64,000 bases of DNA from positions 16,430,001 to 16,494,000 of the forward strand of contig NC_052620.1 of NCBI RefSeq assembly GCF_016545825.1. The letters run 5' to 3'. This document shows, in pieces, positions 1 through 10,815 of the stretch. Under the pieces are notes generated by a model. It was not told where the DNA came from. It saw only the letters and a list, made by a program, of their open reading frames with translations, and did no database searches. Numbering within the stretch: the stretch's first letter is position 1; every line of letters begins with the position of its first letter. Origin of the DNA: Eucalyptus grandis (taxonomy: Eukaryota; Streptophyta; Magnoliopsida; Myrtales; Myrtaceae). Made by a program: the position numbers and the translations under genes.

Positions 1-947
1 AGTAAATCTTATCTTTTTTTTTTTTTTGGTAAACATATAAGCTTGGGTCCCTTGTGGTTAGGTTTTGAATCAGGATCAAGAGATCGGCCAGTTTTCCTGA
101 ATTTCTTCTACTATTTTGGACAGTCCATTTTGAAATGACCGTATCCTTCACAGTTTGAACACTCAGGATATTTCTTGCCCATGGTTTAAGTGAAATGCGT
201 GACAAAGTGAGACTTGTAAATGTGTGCAAGAGGTTTGTGTTTTAATCTATATTTTGTTTTTGAAAAAGGATTTGTCTCATCTTCATTTCCTTCATGTCCA
301 AGACCACTTTTGCTATAGTGAGGGATTTGGATAGAGAGAATGTGCAACAAGGTTTTTGAACCACAAGAAAATTTGATGCTGATTTTTGAAATTTCATCAT
401 TGCATTCTCATTTTCAATTTGTAGAAAATTTACTTGATTTATTTGAAGATCAAGCTCTTTCTTCATGTTGTGAATGAGAGTTTTGCCAATGAGGTTTCTA
501 GTAGTAAGATTGTGAACCTCCTTTTTCTGAGCAGAAATTCTTTTTGAAGCTTTTTGGTTTACTTCAAATATTTCCTTTAAAAAATCTTGCAATTCATCAT
601 AAGATGGTTAAGAGTCTTTTACATCATCTTTATCTAGTTCCGACTCAGCCATGTGATAAAGATTTACTTCTTATTCATCACTTGACTTACATTCGGTATC
701 ACTCTATGTTTTAGCTTTCAGTGCCTTTTTTTTTTCTCGAATTTTCCTTTCTTTCTCTTGATTAATGGACATTTTTGGTTTTATGTGTCTAACTTTCCTG
801 CATTCACAGCACATGTTATCCTTACATTTAGATTCTTCCTTGTTCTTGTAAGGATTTTTCTTGTTAAGATTTTTACATGATCCTTTTCCTTTATAGTTTC
901 CTCTTTTCCTCATGAAGCTTTTAAACTTCTTTGTTAGTAATGCCATG
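1..947 (-). mobile_element. Ty1/copia element A, 3' part of gag (interrupted)
   Basis: On the minus strand this is the later part of a copia gag; its beginning lies at 5272-6032, on the far side of an inserted gypsy LTR. Around 704-955 is a Lys-rich stretch with a decayed zinc knuckle (CCECRKVRHIKPK, last Cys missing). At 242-592 follows a coiled-coil-like segment of the kind found after the knuckle in this copia group. At about 120-182 a second, complete CCHC knuckle reads CSNCEGYGHFKMDC. Several stop codons separate these blocks, so the gene is dead. The element runs off the left edge of the window. The copia assignment rests on this order of blocks and on the primer-binding site near 6083-6099. 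Confidence 0.8.
120..182 (-). pseudogene. CCHC zinc knuckle of copia gag
   Basis: The minus-strand translation contains CSNCEGYGHFKMDC, a full CX2CX4HX4C zinc knuckle, the nucleic-acid-binding motif of retroelement Gag proteins. It is followed by a stop (..CPK*), so it is a remnant. Confidence 0.8.
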
Positions 948-1928
948 TGTGACATCCTGAAAATTCAACCCTGTTTCAATTAAATGAAATGGGCTTTTCA
1001 TCTATGCACCTATGGTCCTTTTTCTTTGAACTGATCATTCACAAGATAACTAATCTATCAAGTGAAGCCATTAAGGGATATAAACGCGACAAACTTGAGA
1101 ATTCGATCAGAATTCGACTGCTCGATTGTGCTAATCGGCAAGGGTCAATCCAGCACCGTTATAATTGATTAGAGACCAGAGATAGGTCGATTTGATAGAA
1201 GCATGTAATTAAATTGTGGGTGATTCCACCTAATTACAAAATTCATGTCGAACGGCACTAAATCAATTTTTTTGTCGATTATGTACCCGGTACTCGTAAT
1301 TAAAACCTTGAGATTTTTACGACGATCGATAGTCACCTATGAATCGGAGATGCACAAATGTGGATCGAAATCATTGACCATGGGTCAAACACACTAAAAT
1401 CCATAAAAGCTACCCGGTAGGTTAGGTCACGCTAAAATCACGCCCGATTGATTTTAACCACGAAATTGAACTTGGTTCGGGAATTGAAAGTTCGAGCATG
1501 TCACAATTTATTTTTAGGACTTAAAATTTCCCATCGAGCTCAGAATTTTGGCGGAAAATCAAAATTTGGCAAATTAAATTCAAGGAAATTCGGATGGGCA
1601 AAATTGAGGGACATTTTGGCCTTCAAAGTGAACTAATTTGTGAAGGCAATTGTGGAAATTGGTATGGGCATCCTCCTTAGCAATTTTGGCCATCAAATTG
1701 AAGTTGCTTGGTGAGGAATTGAATGAAGACCAAGGGAAATTCGTAGGGCTGCTGCAAGGGGTTTGTTTGGTCTTCAATTTGGCTTTAATTGGTGAAGATT
1801 TGTGAGGAAATTGGCCCTTGGGTGACCTATTGATCAAGTTGGCTGAAGATAAGGGTGAAACATACTTAAGTGCATGAGATATTTAGGCTTGACTTTCAAG
1901 GCTTCTTGTCTCACTTCTCTCTTCCCTC

Positions 1929-2303
1929 TTGTCCCCTCCTCCCTCCTTGATATGCGACCGAAGCCCCCTCCCTTGCAGAATATTCCTTCTTCCTCTACAC
2001 TTCATTTTCTTCTCCATTGTTGTTGTTGCTACTTCACTCGCTAGCCCCCACCCTCACGCCGCCTCCTCCTTCGTGACCTCGCCAACCGGAGCCGGGAGCC
2101 CAGTTCGCTTGCGGGCCAGTAGCCATGATGCCAACTCCTTCACGAACTTGTCCCTGAGCTTGTCGCCAGCTTGCATGGCCAGCCACTCACCCCCGTCACT
2201 TGTCCTCAAGTCCGCCACTCCAGCCGCTTGCCCCCATCCAGCTTTGTTCAGCCTCAACTTGGTCCAGCCCCCCAAGTCGAGCCTGACCAGCCAATCGATC
2301 TAG
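1929..2303 (+). other. Ser/Pro-rich open frame within the gypsy LTR
   Basis: This is a 124-codon open frame in a C-rich part of the solo LTR. It encodes a Ser/Pro/Ala-rich product with a hydrophobic start and no recognisable domain. The LTR at 7882-10792 has a comparable open stretch at the same relative place (8831-9397). Most likely it is LTR leader sequence that happens to stay open rather than a protein gene. Confidence 0.3.
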
Positions 2304-2877
2304 CCTCTTCAGCCTTAGATCAGAACCGGATTTCAGCCTGTGGGTTAAGTAGTGTTGGGCTGTTTTCAACCCTTTCCGGGCCTCCTTTAGTGTCGCCGTA
2401 GACCCGAGTCTTGGTCGTCGTCGCGCCGTCGTTGCCGTGGACTCGTTATCTCACTAAATCGGTGAGTTAACATCCTAAACTCTAATTAGGGGGCTAATTA
2501 CACTTAAGGTGGATTAGTTAGGCCTAATTAGGATTAAGGTTAGTTTAATTAGTGTAATTATTTATTTGGTTTATTACTTAGATTCATTAGGTGGTTAGAT
2601 TAGTTTAGTTAGGGATTAATTAGATTATATGGTTAGTTTAATTAGATTAAATTAGTTAGCTAAGTAGATTGGTTAATTAGTTCAATTAAGTTGTTAGATT
2701 AGCTTATGTAGAGTAACTAAGGGTTTAATTTAAATAATTTGCTATTTATTTATTTAAATGCAATTTATTTAATTAAGTATTTATTTAGCGTAAATTATAC
2801 CAAGATAACCGATTATCGAATTTTATGCGATCGTCGTGGTTGCATTGATTTGTGAAATTGGAGGTGAGGACACCTGG

Positions 2878-4005
2878 AGTGCCATAACTTGGCACGCCGG
2901 GACACTTAAGTGCCATAACTTTAAAATGGTACACTTAAGTGCCATCATCGGAGTAAAATGGGACACTTAAGTGCCACTCCGGCGAAAATCTGGCCAAATG
3001 GTTGACGTGGCGACTTTCCGACGAGCTCGGTCCAAAACGGCGTCGTTTTGCACGCGATGTGGCGGAGAAAATGCAAAAACGACGCCGTTTCGCGTCTACG
3101 TGTAAATAATAGTATATAAATTAATTAAATTAGATTTAAAATATTCAAAAATTTAAAAAAAAAAGAAAATTTAAAAAAAAAATAAAAAAATTAAGAAAAT
3201 TTTTAAATTTTTAAATTTTTTTAAAAATTAAGAAAATTTAGAAAATTTTAAAAATTAAGAAATTTTTAATTTTTTTAAAATTAAGAAAAATTAAAAAATT
3301 AAAAATTAAAAAAAAAAAAAAATTATAAAAGGGGGAGGGGGTGGGAGGCCGAACAGGGCGGCTCCTTGCCGCCGCCGCCGGCTCCCTCACCGCCGCCACC
3401 TCCCGCCGCCCCCCCCCTCCCCCTTTTTTTTAATTTTTAAATTTTTTAAAATTTTCTAATTTTTTTTTTTAATTTTTTTTAATTTTTTAAAATTATTTTT
3501 TAAAATTTCTTATTTTTTTTTTAATTTTTAAAATTAAAATTTGTAAAATTTTCTTTTTTTAATTTTTAAATTTTGTTAAATTAAAATTTTTAAAATTTTC
3601 TTATTTTTTAAAATTTTTAATTTTTTTTAAATTAATTTTTTTAAAATTTCTTATTTTTTAATTTTTTTAATTTTTTAAAATTAAAATTTGTAAAATTTTC
3701 TTCTTTTTTTAAATTTTTTAAATTTTGTTAAAATAAATTATTTTAAATTTTCTTATTTTTTTAAATTTTTTTAACTTTTTAAAATTAAAATTTTTTTTTT
3801 AAATTTTTTTAATTTTTATGCTGATTTGGAGCTCCGGCGAGCCACGTAGACAAAAAATAATAATAAAATATTGCCACGTAGGATTTCCGGCAAGGGTCGC
3901 CGGAGGTGGCACTTAAGTGTCCCACTCGAAAAAAAAAGTGGCACTTAAGTGTATCGTTTTGAAGTTATGGCACTTAAGTGTCCCGGTGTGCCAAGTTATG
4001 GCACT
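2878..4005. mobile_element. Long-TIR non-autonomous DNA element (ACTTAAGTGCC family), copy 1
   Basis: The ends are mirror images: AGTGCCATAACTTGGCAC at the left and GTGCCAAGTTATGGCACT at the right. Further copies of the word ACTTAAGTGCC follow inward on both sides, giving terminal inverted repeats of about 100 bp or more. Inside are paired AAAACGGCGTCGTTTT-type motifs (3034-3090), long A/T-only arms (3120-3330 and 3425-3815) and a G+C-rich centre (about 3331-3424). There is no coding capacity. The element is nested in the solo LTR; I could not find a convincing target duplication. Long inverted ends suggest a Mutator-like or foldback element, but the superfamily is not proven. Confidence 0.65.
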
Positions 4006-4384
4006 TGTCTTTGGACTTATGCCTGTGAAATTGATTGCTAAATTATGCAATTTGGTGCTTGGTGATGACTTTTTATTATTATTGCAAAAATTGATTTTTT
4101 GGGTATTTAATTAGAAAAATACTGGGTGTCAAGTTTTGACGCCAAAAATATTTTAGGTACTATATAAAATTGTGGAATTTTAAAATGGGAAACTATCATG
4201 TTTTATGGTTGGATTTAACTGTGTGACCACGCACAATTATTTTACCAGGTATTTTTAATACGAAGAAAATAGGCCAAGTTCATTATTTGAAATGGAAGTA
4301 TTTGAGTGCAAAATATGATGTTCTTGGTCGAACATGGATGCATTGATATGTGTTGTGTTTAGGAAATCAAATGTGTTGTGAGTA

Positions 4385-4611
4385 GGTCAAGGGCTAAGTG
4401 CTACACGATACATAACTTCGTAGGAGCCACTTCTAGAGCCTTGTACTATTGTTATATCTGGTCAAGGGCTAAGTGCTACACGATAACATAACTTCATGGG
4501 AGCCACCTCTAGAGCCTTATACTATTGCTATATGTGGTCAAGGGCTAAGTGCTACCCGATAACATAACTTCGTGGGAGCCACCTCTAGAGCTTTGTACTA
4601 TTGGATATTGA
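4385..4611. repeat. Three tandem copies of a 75-bp unit in the solo LTR
   Basis: Units start at 4385, 4460 and 4536, each beginning GGTCAAGGGCTAAGTGCTAC, with a period of 75-76 bp and only a few differences. They lie in the 3' part of the gypsy LTR. The related LTR at 7882 has a different tandem array in the corresponding part. Confidence 0.9.
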
Positions 4612-5271
4612 GTGTGGATTGAACCATCGATTGAGATTTCTGCACCTTATTATGGGACAAAATTGTGTGGCATGGTATGAGACGTGTCATAACGGTTTGG
4701 CCTTATAATCGGGACCTATGTGAATATTTGATGAATGAATTGATGTGTTCTAGTTATGAAATGCGTTGATGTATGCATATGTTGTATGTGATGTACTAAT
4801 GTGTAGGGAGGTGCTGAGGTGAGGTAAGTTCTATATGGTGTATGTTTAGGTTGCCTCTAGGTGAATTCTCATCCTAATCGGGGTTTAGGAAGTAGACTCG
4901 CTGAGATTTATCTCACCTCGTCATGGTTAAATATTTTCAAATCCCTAGTTTGGAGGTACCGGAGGGTGTCGTGGAGGATCCTGAGCTGGAGTCGAAGATG
5001 TCCGGAATATAGGTTATCGAGTAGTTCTTTTTGGGACAGACCTTTAGTGTATAGACCTATAGGTTTAATTGAATATGTATATATAAAGTGAGTTTTATGT
5101 AAATTGGTTGTCCTGCTTTTCTATCCCATGTTTAATTGTTGTCTGGGTATATGTTTATGAGTTCGCTTCCGCATGTGTATAAAACGAATGGGTCGGCGAC
5201 GCATCCTGGGAACGTCGCAATTTAGTCAACCGCCGAGGGATGTTCGTGCGTTCGGGGTTCGGGCCATGACA

Positions 5272-6032
5272 CCATGTCTTCATCACTTTCTTCATCATCA
5301 GAGGATTTGTCTCCATCTGTATCATCATGGTTAGCTTTAAATGCAATGACTTTCTTACTTTTAGAGTTGCTTTCCTCATTTTGAAGTTCAACTTCATAGA
5401 ACATGAATGTTCCTATAAGCTCGTTTATCATGATTGGTTGAATCCTCATGATTTCCTGTAGTGAGGTCTTCACGATACTCCATTTTTTGGGAAGGGCTCG
5501 TACCAGTTTATTTACTTTCTCAGCATATGCGTATATTTTTCCTTGAAGAGCAAGCCCATTCACTATTTCAGTGAATCGTGTGAACATTTTATGTTACTTT
5601 TTCATTAGACTTCATCTTAAACAACTTGTAGTTCCCAAGCAGGATGTTTAGCTTTGTTTCTTTGACTCTTTCTATTCCTTCAAATGTCAGTATGATGCAA
5701 TCCCAGATTTCCTTTGTTGTATTACAAGAGGAGATTATGTTAAACTTAGAAGGTAACATCATATAATACAAGAAGTGTTTAACTTTAGCATTAAGAACGG
5801 CTCTTTTTTAAGCTTCTTCTGTATCGTTGACGGCTGCTACTTTTTGACCTTCTTGTCAAACATGAGCTAATACTTCTTGACCATTTGCAATTACTTTCCA
5901 CATATCCAGGTTTGTGGCTTTGATGTGTGAGTTCATCCTTTGCTTCCAATAGCCATAGTTGATTATGTTGAAATATGACAGCTTGTTGGGAACTTGAGCA
6001 TCATCAGTAAAGAAGTCGTTAAGGTTAGTCAT
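5272..6032 (-). pseudogene. Copia element A gag, N-terminal part (UBN2 type)
   Basis: Minus-strand gag begins at an ATG ending at 6032 (MTNLNDFFTDDAQVPNKL) and is followed by the YWK-containing start typical of plant copia gag. Pieces at 5589-5771 and 5222-5587 match the gag-polypeptide (UBN2) domain: a region like EIWDCIILTFEG, then VNKLVRALPKKWSIVKTSLQ, then an acidic tail. Stops and frameshifts break it, and at 5271 it is cut by the gypsy solo LTR. The frame resumes at 947, so the two pieces are one ancestral gene. Confidence 0.85.
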
Positions 6033-6082
6033 AATAAAGGATCTTTATACTCAGAAGAAATGCACTTCATATAATGAGTAAC

Positions 6083-6099
6083 AAAGCTTTGATACTAAT
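6083..6099 (-). promoter_or_regulatory. Primer-binding site of copia element A
   Basis: On the minus strand the bases directly after the LTR end read ATTAGTATCAAAGC, a slightly decayed version of the initiator-Met tRNA site TGGTATCAGAGC. This places the LTR at 6100 and above, with gag downstream on the minus strand. Confidence 0.75.
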
Positions 6100-6860
6100 T
6101 GTTGAGGCTAACACTACAACCTAGAGGAGGTGAATAGGTTATTTCAAACTTTGATGATTTTTTGCGAAAATTAGCTGATTGCTAAGTAAAAATCACCTTA
6201 ACCCGATGTTTATATAAGTACTCACTAACTATATGCCAATGTATATAAAAAAAGATGAAAAATGGTGGGACATAGAGAGTTATAGTAGTTCGACTTTATC
6301 CTTAAGTTTACATCCACTCTTTAGTCTAATAACCTCAAGACTGACTAGATTCTACTAAAAATATGCTTGAAAAGTTATAAACAACTAAGATTGATCATTT
6401 ACATGATAGATTACACTATTTAGACTTAGTTGCTATTTTTACACTTATATACTTAATCCGTAATATATTTATTAAATAGTTTAACAACTAAAAGAGTAAG
6501 AGAGCTTTCAACTAAGACAATAGTACGTGAACTACTTGATCTTTTATATGTTGCACTCGTTCTTTGGGTTTTCATGGTCTTCTCTTTTATACTCTTCTTC
6601 AATCTATCCATTAAGGACGATTTAGACAAGTAGATGATCGTTGGTGAGTTTCCATTGAGCTGCTATCCAGAAAGGTACTGGCCATATAACTTTTTTCTTT
6701 GCACTTCTGTAGACTAACTAAAAATAACAACTGTTGTTGTCTTCTCATTGTAGTTTCTAACTGACTTGCCAGACACCTTAATTACTCTACTACATGCTTT
6801 ATTTTGATTCTACTGTTGTGCAGATCTAGATTTTTTAACGGCTCTTCAGCTGACCCAACA
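6100..6860 (-). mobile_element. 5' LTR of copia element A
   Basis: The lower boundary is firm: TGTTGAGGCTAACAC next to the primer-binding site, followed by the CTAGAGGAGGTGAATAGG block also found at the ends of the copia LTRs at 11913 and 13018 (there CTAGAGGGGGTGAATAGG). The upper boundary is less sure; a CCCAACA end at 6860 gives about 760 bp. The LTR has diverged widely from the other two. Confidence 0.65.
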
Positions 6861-6989
6861 AACATCATCCGATGTATTTGGTTGTTACATCATCATCAAC
6901 CTAATCTTTACTGCTTCGACATAAACATCACCAGTACCTAATTTTTTTGGTTGACTAGTGTTATTTGTTATAACATAACATTTGCAAAC

Positions 6990-7881
6990 TTCTTTTCATT
7001 GGATCACACCATAGATGTTGCATAGTCCTTTCCTCCAAACATCTGCAAACAATATAGTAAGTAATATACTAAGGATAGTTTTGGTATTATCAAAATCACT
7101 TGAAGATATTTTCTCCAACACTTGGGACGACAGACATCACCAGATCTTCTTGATTCTACAAAACTTGGAGGTTGCTCAACATATACTTTTTCTTTGATAT
7201 AGCTATTTATAAATGCACTTTTGACATCCATTTAATATAGTATAAAATTATGAAAGCACATATAAACCAATAATAGATATATATATATAGCTTCTAATCT
7301 AGCAACAGGAGTACAAGTTTCAAATCAATACCTTCTTCCTATAAATATCCTTTAGCAACTAATCTTGCTTTGTTGCTGACAACATTACCTGCTTTATCAA
7401 GTTTGTTTTGAAATACCCATTTGGTTCCTATTACTGTATGATCTTTGGGTCTAGCAACTAATTCCCATACATCATTGACTTTAAATTGATGTAATTCTTT
7501 TTGCATGGCTTCAATCCAATTCTCATTCTTGAGAGCATCGTCCACTTCTTTGGGCTCAAATTGAGATATGAGAGCCAATGAATTCAACATGTTTTTGAGA
7601 AATGATTTAGTTTTGATTCATTCATCCACTTTTGATTCATTCATTCATTCACTTTTCCTATAATCTATTCCTAAGGATGTTCACATTGGAATCTTCAGTC
7701 CTTGGAAGATTGTCATTAATTTGAAAGATTGGTTGATGGTTGTTGTTGCTACTGTTTATAAGTGACTAGTGCAGATATTTGTATGATGTCTTCACAGTCT
7801 TTAGTTTGCACTCCTTTTTTATCATCCTTGAGCTTCACATTTATGGATTCTTTGATTGCCTTTGAATCTCAATAGGTTTTA
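6990..7881 (-). pseudogene. Copia reverse-transcriptase remnant (element B)
   Basis: Minus-strand translation at 7339-7590 gives EPKEVDDALKNENWIEAMQK and then KWVFQNKLDKAGNVVSNKAR, the start of the copia reverse transcriptase (RVT_2). At 7004-7231 follow MDVKSAFINSYIKEKVYVEQ and PPSF, the next conserved block of that domain. Between them are frameshifts. The piece lies upstream of the 5' LTR of element A, in an order impossible within one copia, so it belongs to a second element. Its upper end is cut at 7882 by the gypsy LTR. Confidence 0.85.
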
Positions 7882-10792
7882 TGTGACATCCTAGATTTTT
7901 CACTTCTCCTTTCAATTCAATAAATCGGGCATTTAACCAACGCGCCTATAGTGCTATTCTTAAAGCTAATCACTCGTGAGATAACTAGACTATCTAAGGA
8001 AACCATTAAGGATTTTAAGGCAAATAGACTTGAGGATTCAATCAGGAATTGGTTGCTCGACCGTGTTGATCTGTCGAGATCATTACAACACATATATAAA
8101 TTGATTAGAGATCAGAGATAGGTCGGTTCGATTGAGATGCGTGGTTAAACGTGGGTGATCCCATTAAATTGCAAAATTCTCATTGATCGACACTAGTTTG
8201 ATTTTTCTGTCGTTTTGGTACCCTATGTCCGTATTTGAAATCTCGAGATTTTCACGACCACCGAGAGTCGCCAATGTGTCGAAGAGGTTCATTGTGGCTC
8301 GAAGAAAATCGACCACGGGTCATTTGCACCAAAAAGTTCTGAAAGCTACCCGGTAGCCTAGGTCACGCTAAAATCGCGTCGGATTGAAATTAATTGCGAA
8401 TTTGAATCCGATTTCAGAAATTGAAGATCCTGTCATGCACAATAAATTCTAAGAATGTCGACTCAGTCTCAAAATATTTTTCTACAACCTGAGACTTTTT
8501 GGGAAAAAGTCATCTTAGGGTCGTTTTTGTTCAAAAAAAGCCAGGGACTGTTTTTGATAGCGAAATTGTGAAGCAAGTGGGATTAATTGGTGAAGAAAAA
8601 TACCAATTGGATTGTTGAGGTTCGGTTGATTTTATCAAGGCCGGTTTGTGTTGATTCAATGAAGAATTGATGGCCAGTTGAGAGGAAACCAAAGGAAATT
8701 CGTAGCCCCCCATCCCCCACAAAATTTGGACCATCTCAACCTTCTAAATGGGGGCATTTGGGTCTGAAAATAGCTAGTGGAAGACATCCATGCAAGGGGA
8801 TGAGGTTAAGGGGATAAAGGAGAAGAATATGTGACCAAGTGGCCCCTTCTTACCCCTCTCTCCCTCCAAGCTGCCGTCCACCTCTTTGCCTTCATTGTGC
8901 TTTGCAAGCTTCCAAATCTGCAAAGAGAAGCCATCGAAGTCACTCAGCTGCCTCGGAGCCGCACATCGTCACTGCACGCCGCTCGCAGCCACCGCTCGCC
9001 CGCGTGCACCCCTCCGTCCTTGCCATGTCCACGCCCGTCGTTCCGCCGTTCCAGGCTGCTATCCTTGCATCCTCATCCTTCTTGGTCGCTATTAAGAGCT
9101 ATCGGACCACCGTGCACCACCATTTCGCCACCGTCTCCCTCGTCCAAGGCTGTTGTTGTCCCCACCAGTCCACCGCCAGTCTCACTTCATCGAGCCAGCC
9201 TCTGTTCCGTCGTTTCCAGCCCTCGATCAGAGATCAATCTAGTGGGTTTTCCAGTAGCTTTGTGGCCTATTTTGGAGGTGTTTCGAGACCCGAAAGTTAG
9301 GCTCACTTTTGAGAGAATTGTCCCCCGTCGCATCCCCGTCGAATTGAGCCAAGCGGTTCGACAAACAAGTGAGTTTAACTCACTAATCCTCACTTAGTAG
9401 GTTAATTATATTTAGGGGTTGATTAGTTTAGGCTAAGATGGATTAGGTGGTTAGATTAGATAAAATTAGTGAATTTAATTATTTACCAATGCATGTTAAG
9501 TGGATAATTAGTGTATTTAGCGAGTAAATAGACTCTAGTATTTATTTAATGAGTCTTGGAAATTTTTCAAGTCCGTTTCAGCATCCAATTAGGCATTACG
9601 GGCATAAGTTGGATTTATTGGCATTTATTTATTATTTTTCGTAATTATTTAATTATTTATTTATTTTCCAGAAATTAGGCTGGGATAGCCGACGATCGAA
9701 ATTTTATGCTGATTGCAGTGGTGCTCTCTGTTTATTTATTCGAGTACTAGATTGTGGAATTTTAATGTGATTGGTGATTGTGGGGAATTATCTCAAAAGT
9801 GGATAAGGTTGGTATTTGATGGGAAAATGACCGTGAGAGGTTGTGAGTTGAACATAGAAAGCCGCCAAAGTATGGCCATGGCAGTTAGGTTAAGATTCAT
9901 CATCGAATTTGGAATCGGTTGTGCCCTATCAGGTTGTGATCTGCCACGTGATAGAGGTTGTGCCCAATCGGGCGATGATTTGCCACTTGATAGAGGTCGG
10001 GCCCATTGGGCCATGATCCGTCACCTATTAAAGGTTGTGCTCATTGAGTCGTGATTACTACCTAAAGATAGGTTGTGTCCTTTAAACCGTGATTTATAGC
10101 CAAGAATTTGGTAGATTATGCTCGTTGAGCCATGAGTAAGAATTGAGATTGAATAGTTGAGATGACCGAGAAGTGGTTTTGATGACATGTAATCGACTAA
10201 GTCAATTGATTGATAGTTCGGTTTGTTTCATTGGATGCTGTGATTGTCGGTATTTATGATTTGAACTGACTTGCAGGAAGGAACTGAGGCCAAGGTAAGC
10301 CCTCTGACTTATGGTTGTACTTAGGCAGCTCCTAGGGCATATTTTCTTCCTAATTGGGTCTTAGGGAGTAGAACTCGCTCTTAGGGAGTAGAACTCGCTA
10401 AGACGTCATTTCACCCTGTTGTGGGATAATATTTTCAAGTCCCTAGACGACAGTCGTGAAGAACTTGAAGTCCCAGAGTTTGGGGAAGTGAAGGAAACAG
10501 AATCGACAAACTTATCTAACTCGCTAGCCATAGGACAATCCCTTTTTGATTAAACCAATATTTTTGTAAGTGACCTGATGTTGTAAATAAACCTGTGTGT
10601 TAATAAAATGTTAGTTTTGGTTTGAAAAATTTATGGCCTTACTTTCCTATCCCATTATTTTATTGACTGGGGATTTATATCCGCTTCTGCATGCATATTT
10701 AAAATCGAATGGGTCGGCAATGCGTCATGGGACATCGCTATTATATCGACCAAGTAGGGATGGGCACATGTTCGAAGGGTCAAGACATGACA
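7882..10792 (+). mobile_element. 5' LTR of a Ty3/gypsy element
   Basis: It begins TGTGACATCCTAGATT and ends CAAGACATGACA, and is followed at once by a primer-binding site and gag, so it is a 5' LTR of about 2.9 kb. It is of the same family as the solo LTR at 948-5271. It contains a C-rich leader with open frames (8831-9397), a run of about 40-bp degenerate repeats (9917-10110) and a 20-bp direct duplication at 10369-10408. Confidence 0.85.
9917..10110. repeat. Degenerate ~40-bp tandem repeats in the gypsy LTR
   Basis: About four or five imperfect units repeat GGTTGTGCCC, then a GTGAT word, then a CCACxTGATAG-like word. They lie in the 3' third of the LTR, the same place as the unrelated 75-bp repeats of the solo LTR. 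Confidence 0.7.
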
Positions 10793-10803
10793 TCCCAGTT
10801 TAG

Positions 10804-10815
10804 TGGTATCAGAGC
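10804..10815 (+). promoter_or_regulatory. Primer-binding site of the gypsy element
   Basis: TGGTATCAGAGC, complementary to the 3' end of initiator-Met tRNA, lies 12 bases after the LTR end. It primes minus-strand DNA synthesis in plant gypsy and copia elements. Confidence 0.9.

Larger units (their letters stand above)
948..5271 (+). mobile_element. Solo LTR of a Ty3/gypsy element, inserted in copia gag
   Basis: The unit begins TGTGACATCCTG and ends GGCCATGACA, with TG...CA ends. It is flanked by a perfect 5-bp target duplication CCATG (943-947 and 5272-5276). No primer-binding site or gypsy coding sequence follows, so it is a solo LTR left by recombination between the two LTRs. Start, end and general layout match the LTR at 7882-10792, which does carry a primer-binding site and gag. 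Its length of 4324 bp includes a nested DNA element (2878-4005); without that it is about 3.2 kb. It splits the copia gag whose two halves lie at 1-947 and 5272-6032. The plus orientation is inferred from the 7882 copy. Confidence 0.85.

Noticed and set aside
8831..9397. 188-codon frame as a host gene
   Set aside because: It lies wholly within the gypsy LTR, is low in complexity and overlaps other open frames of the same C-rich stretch.
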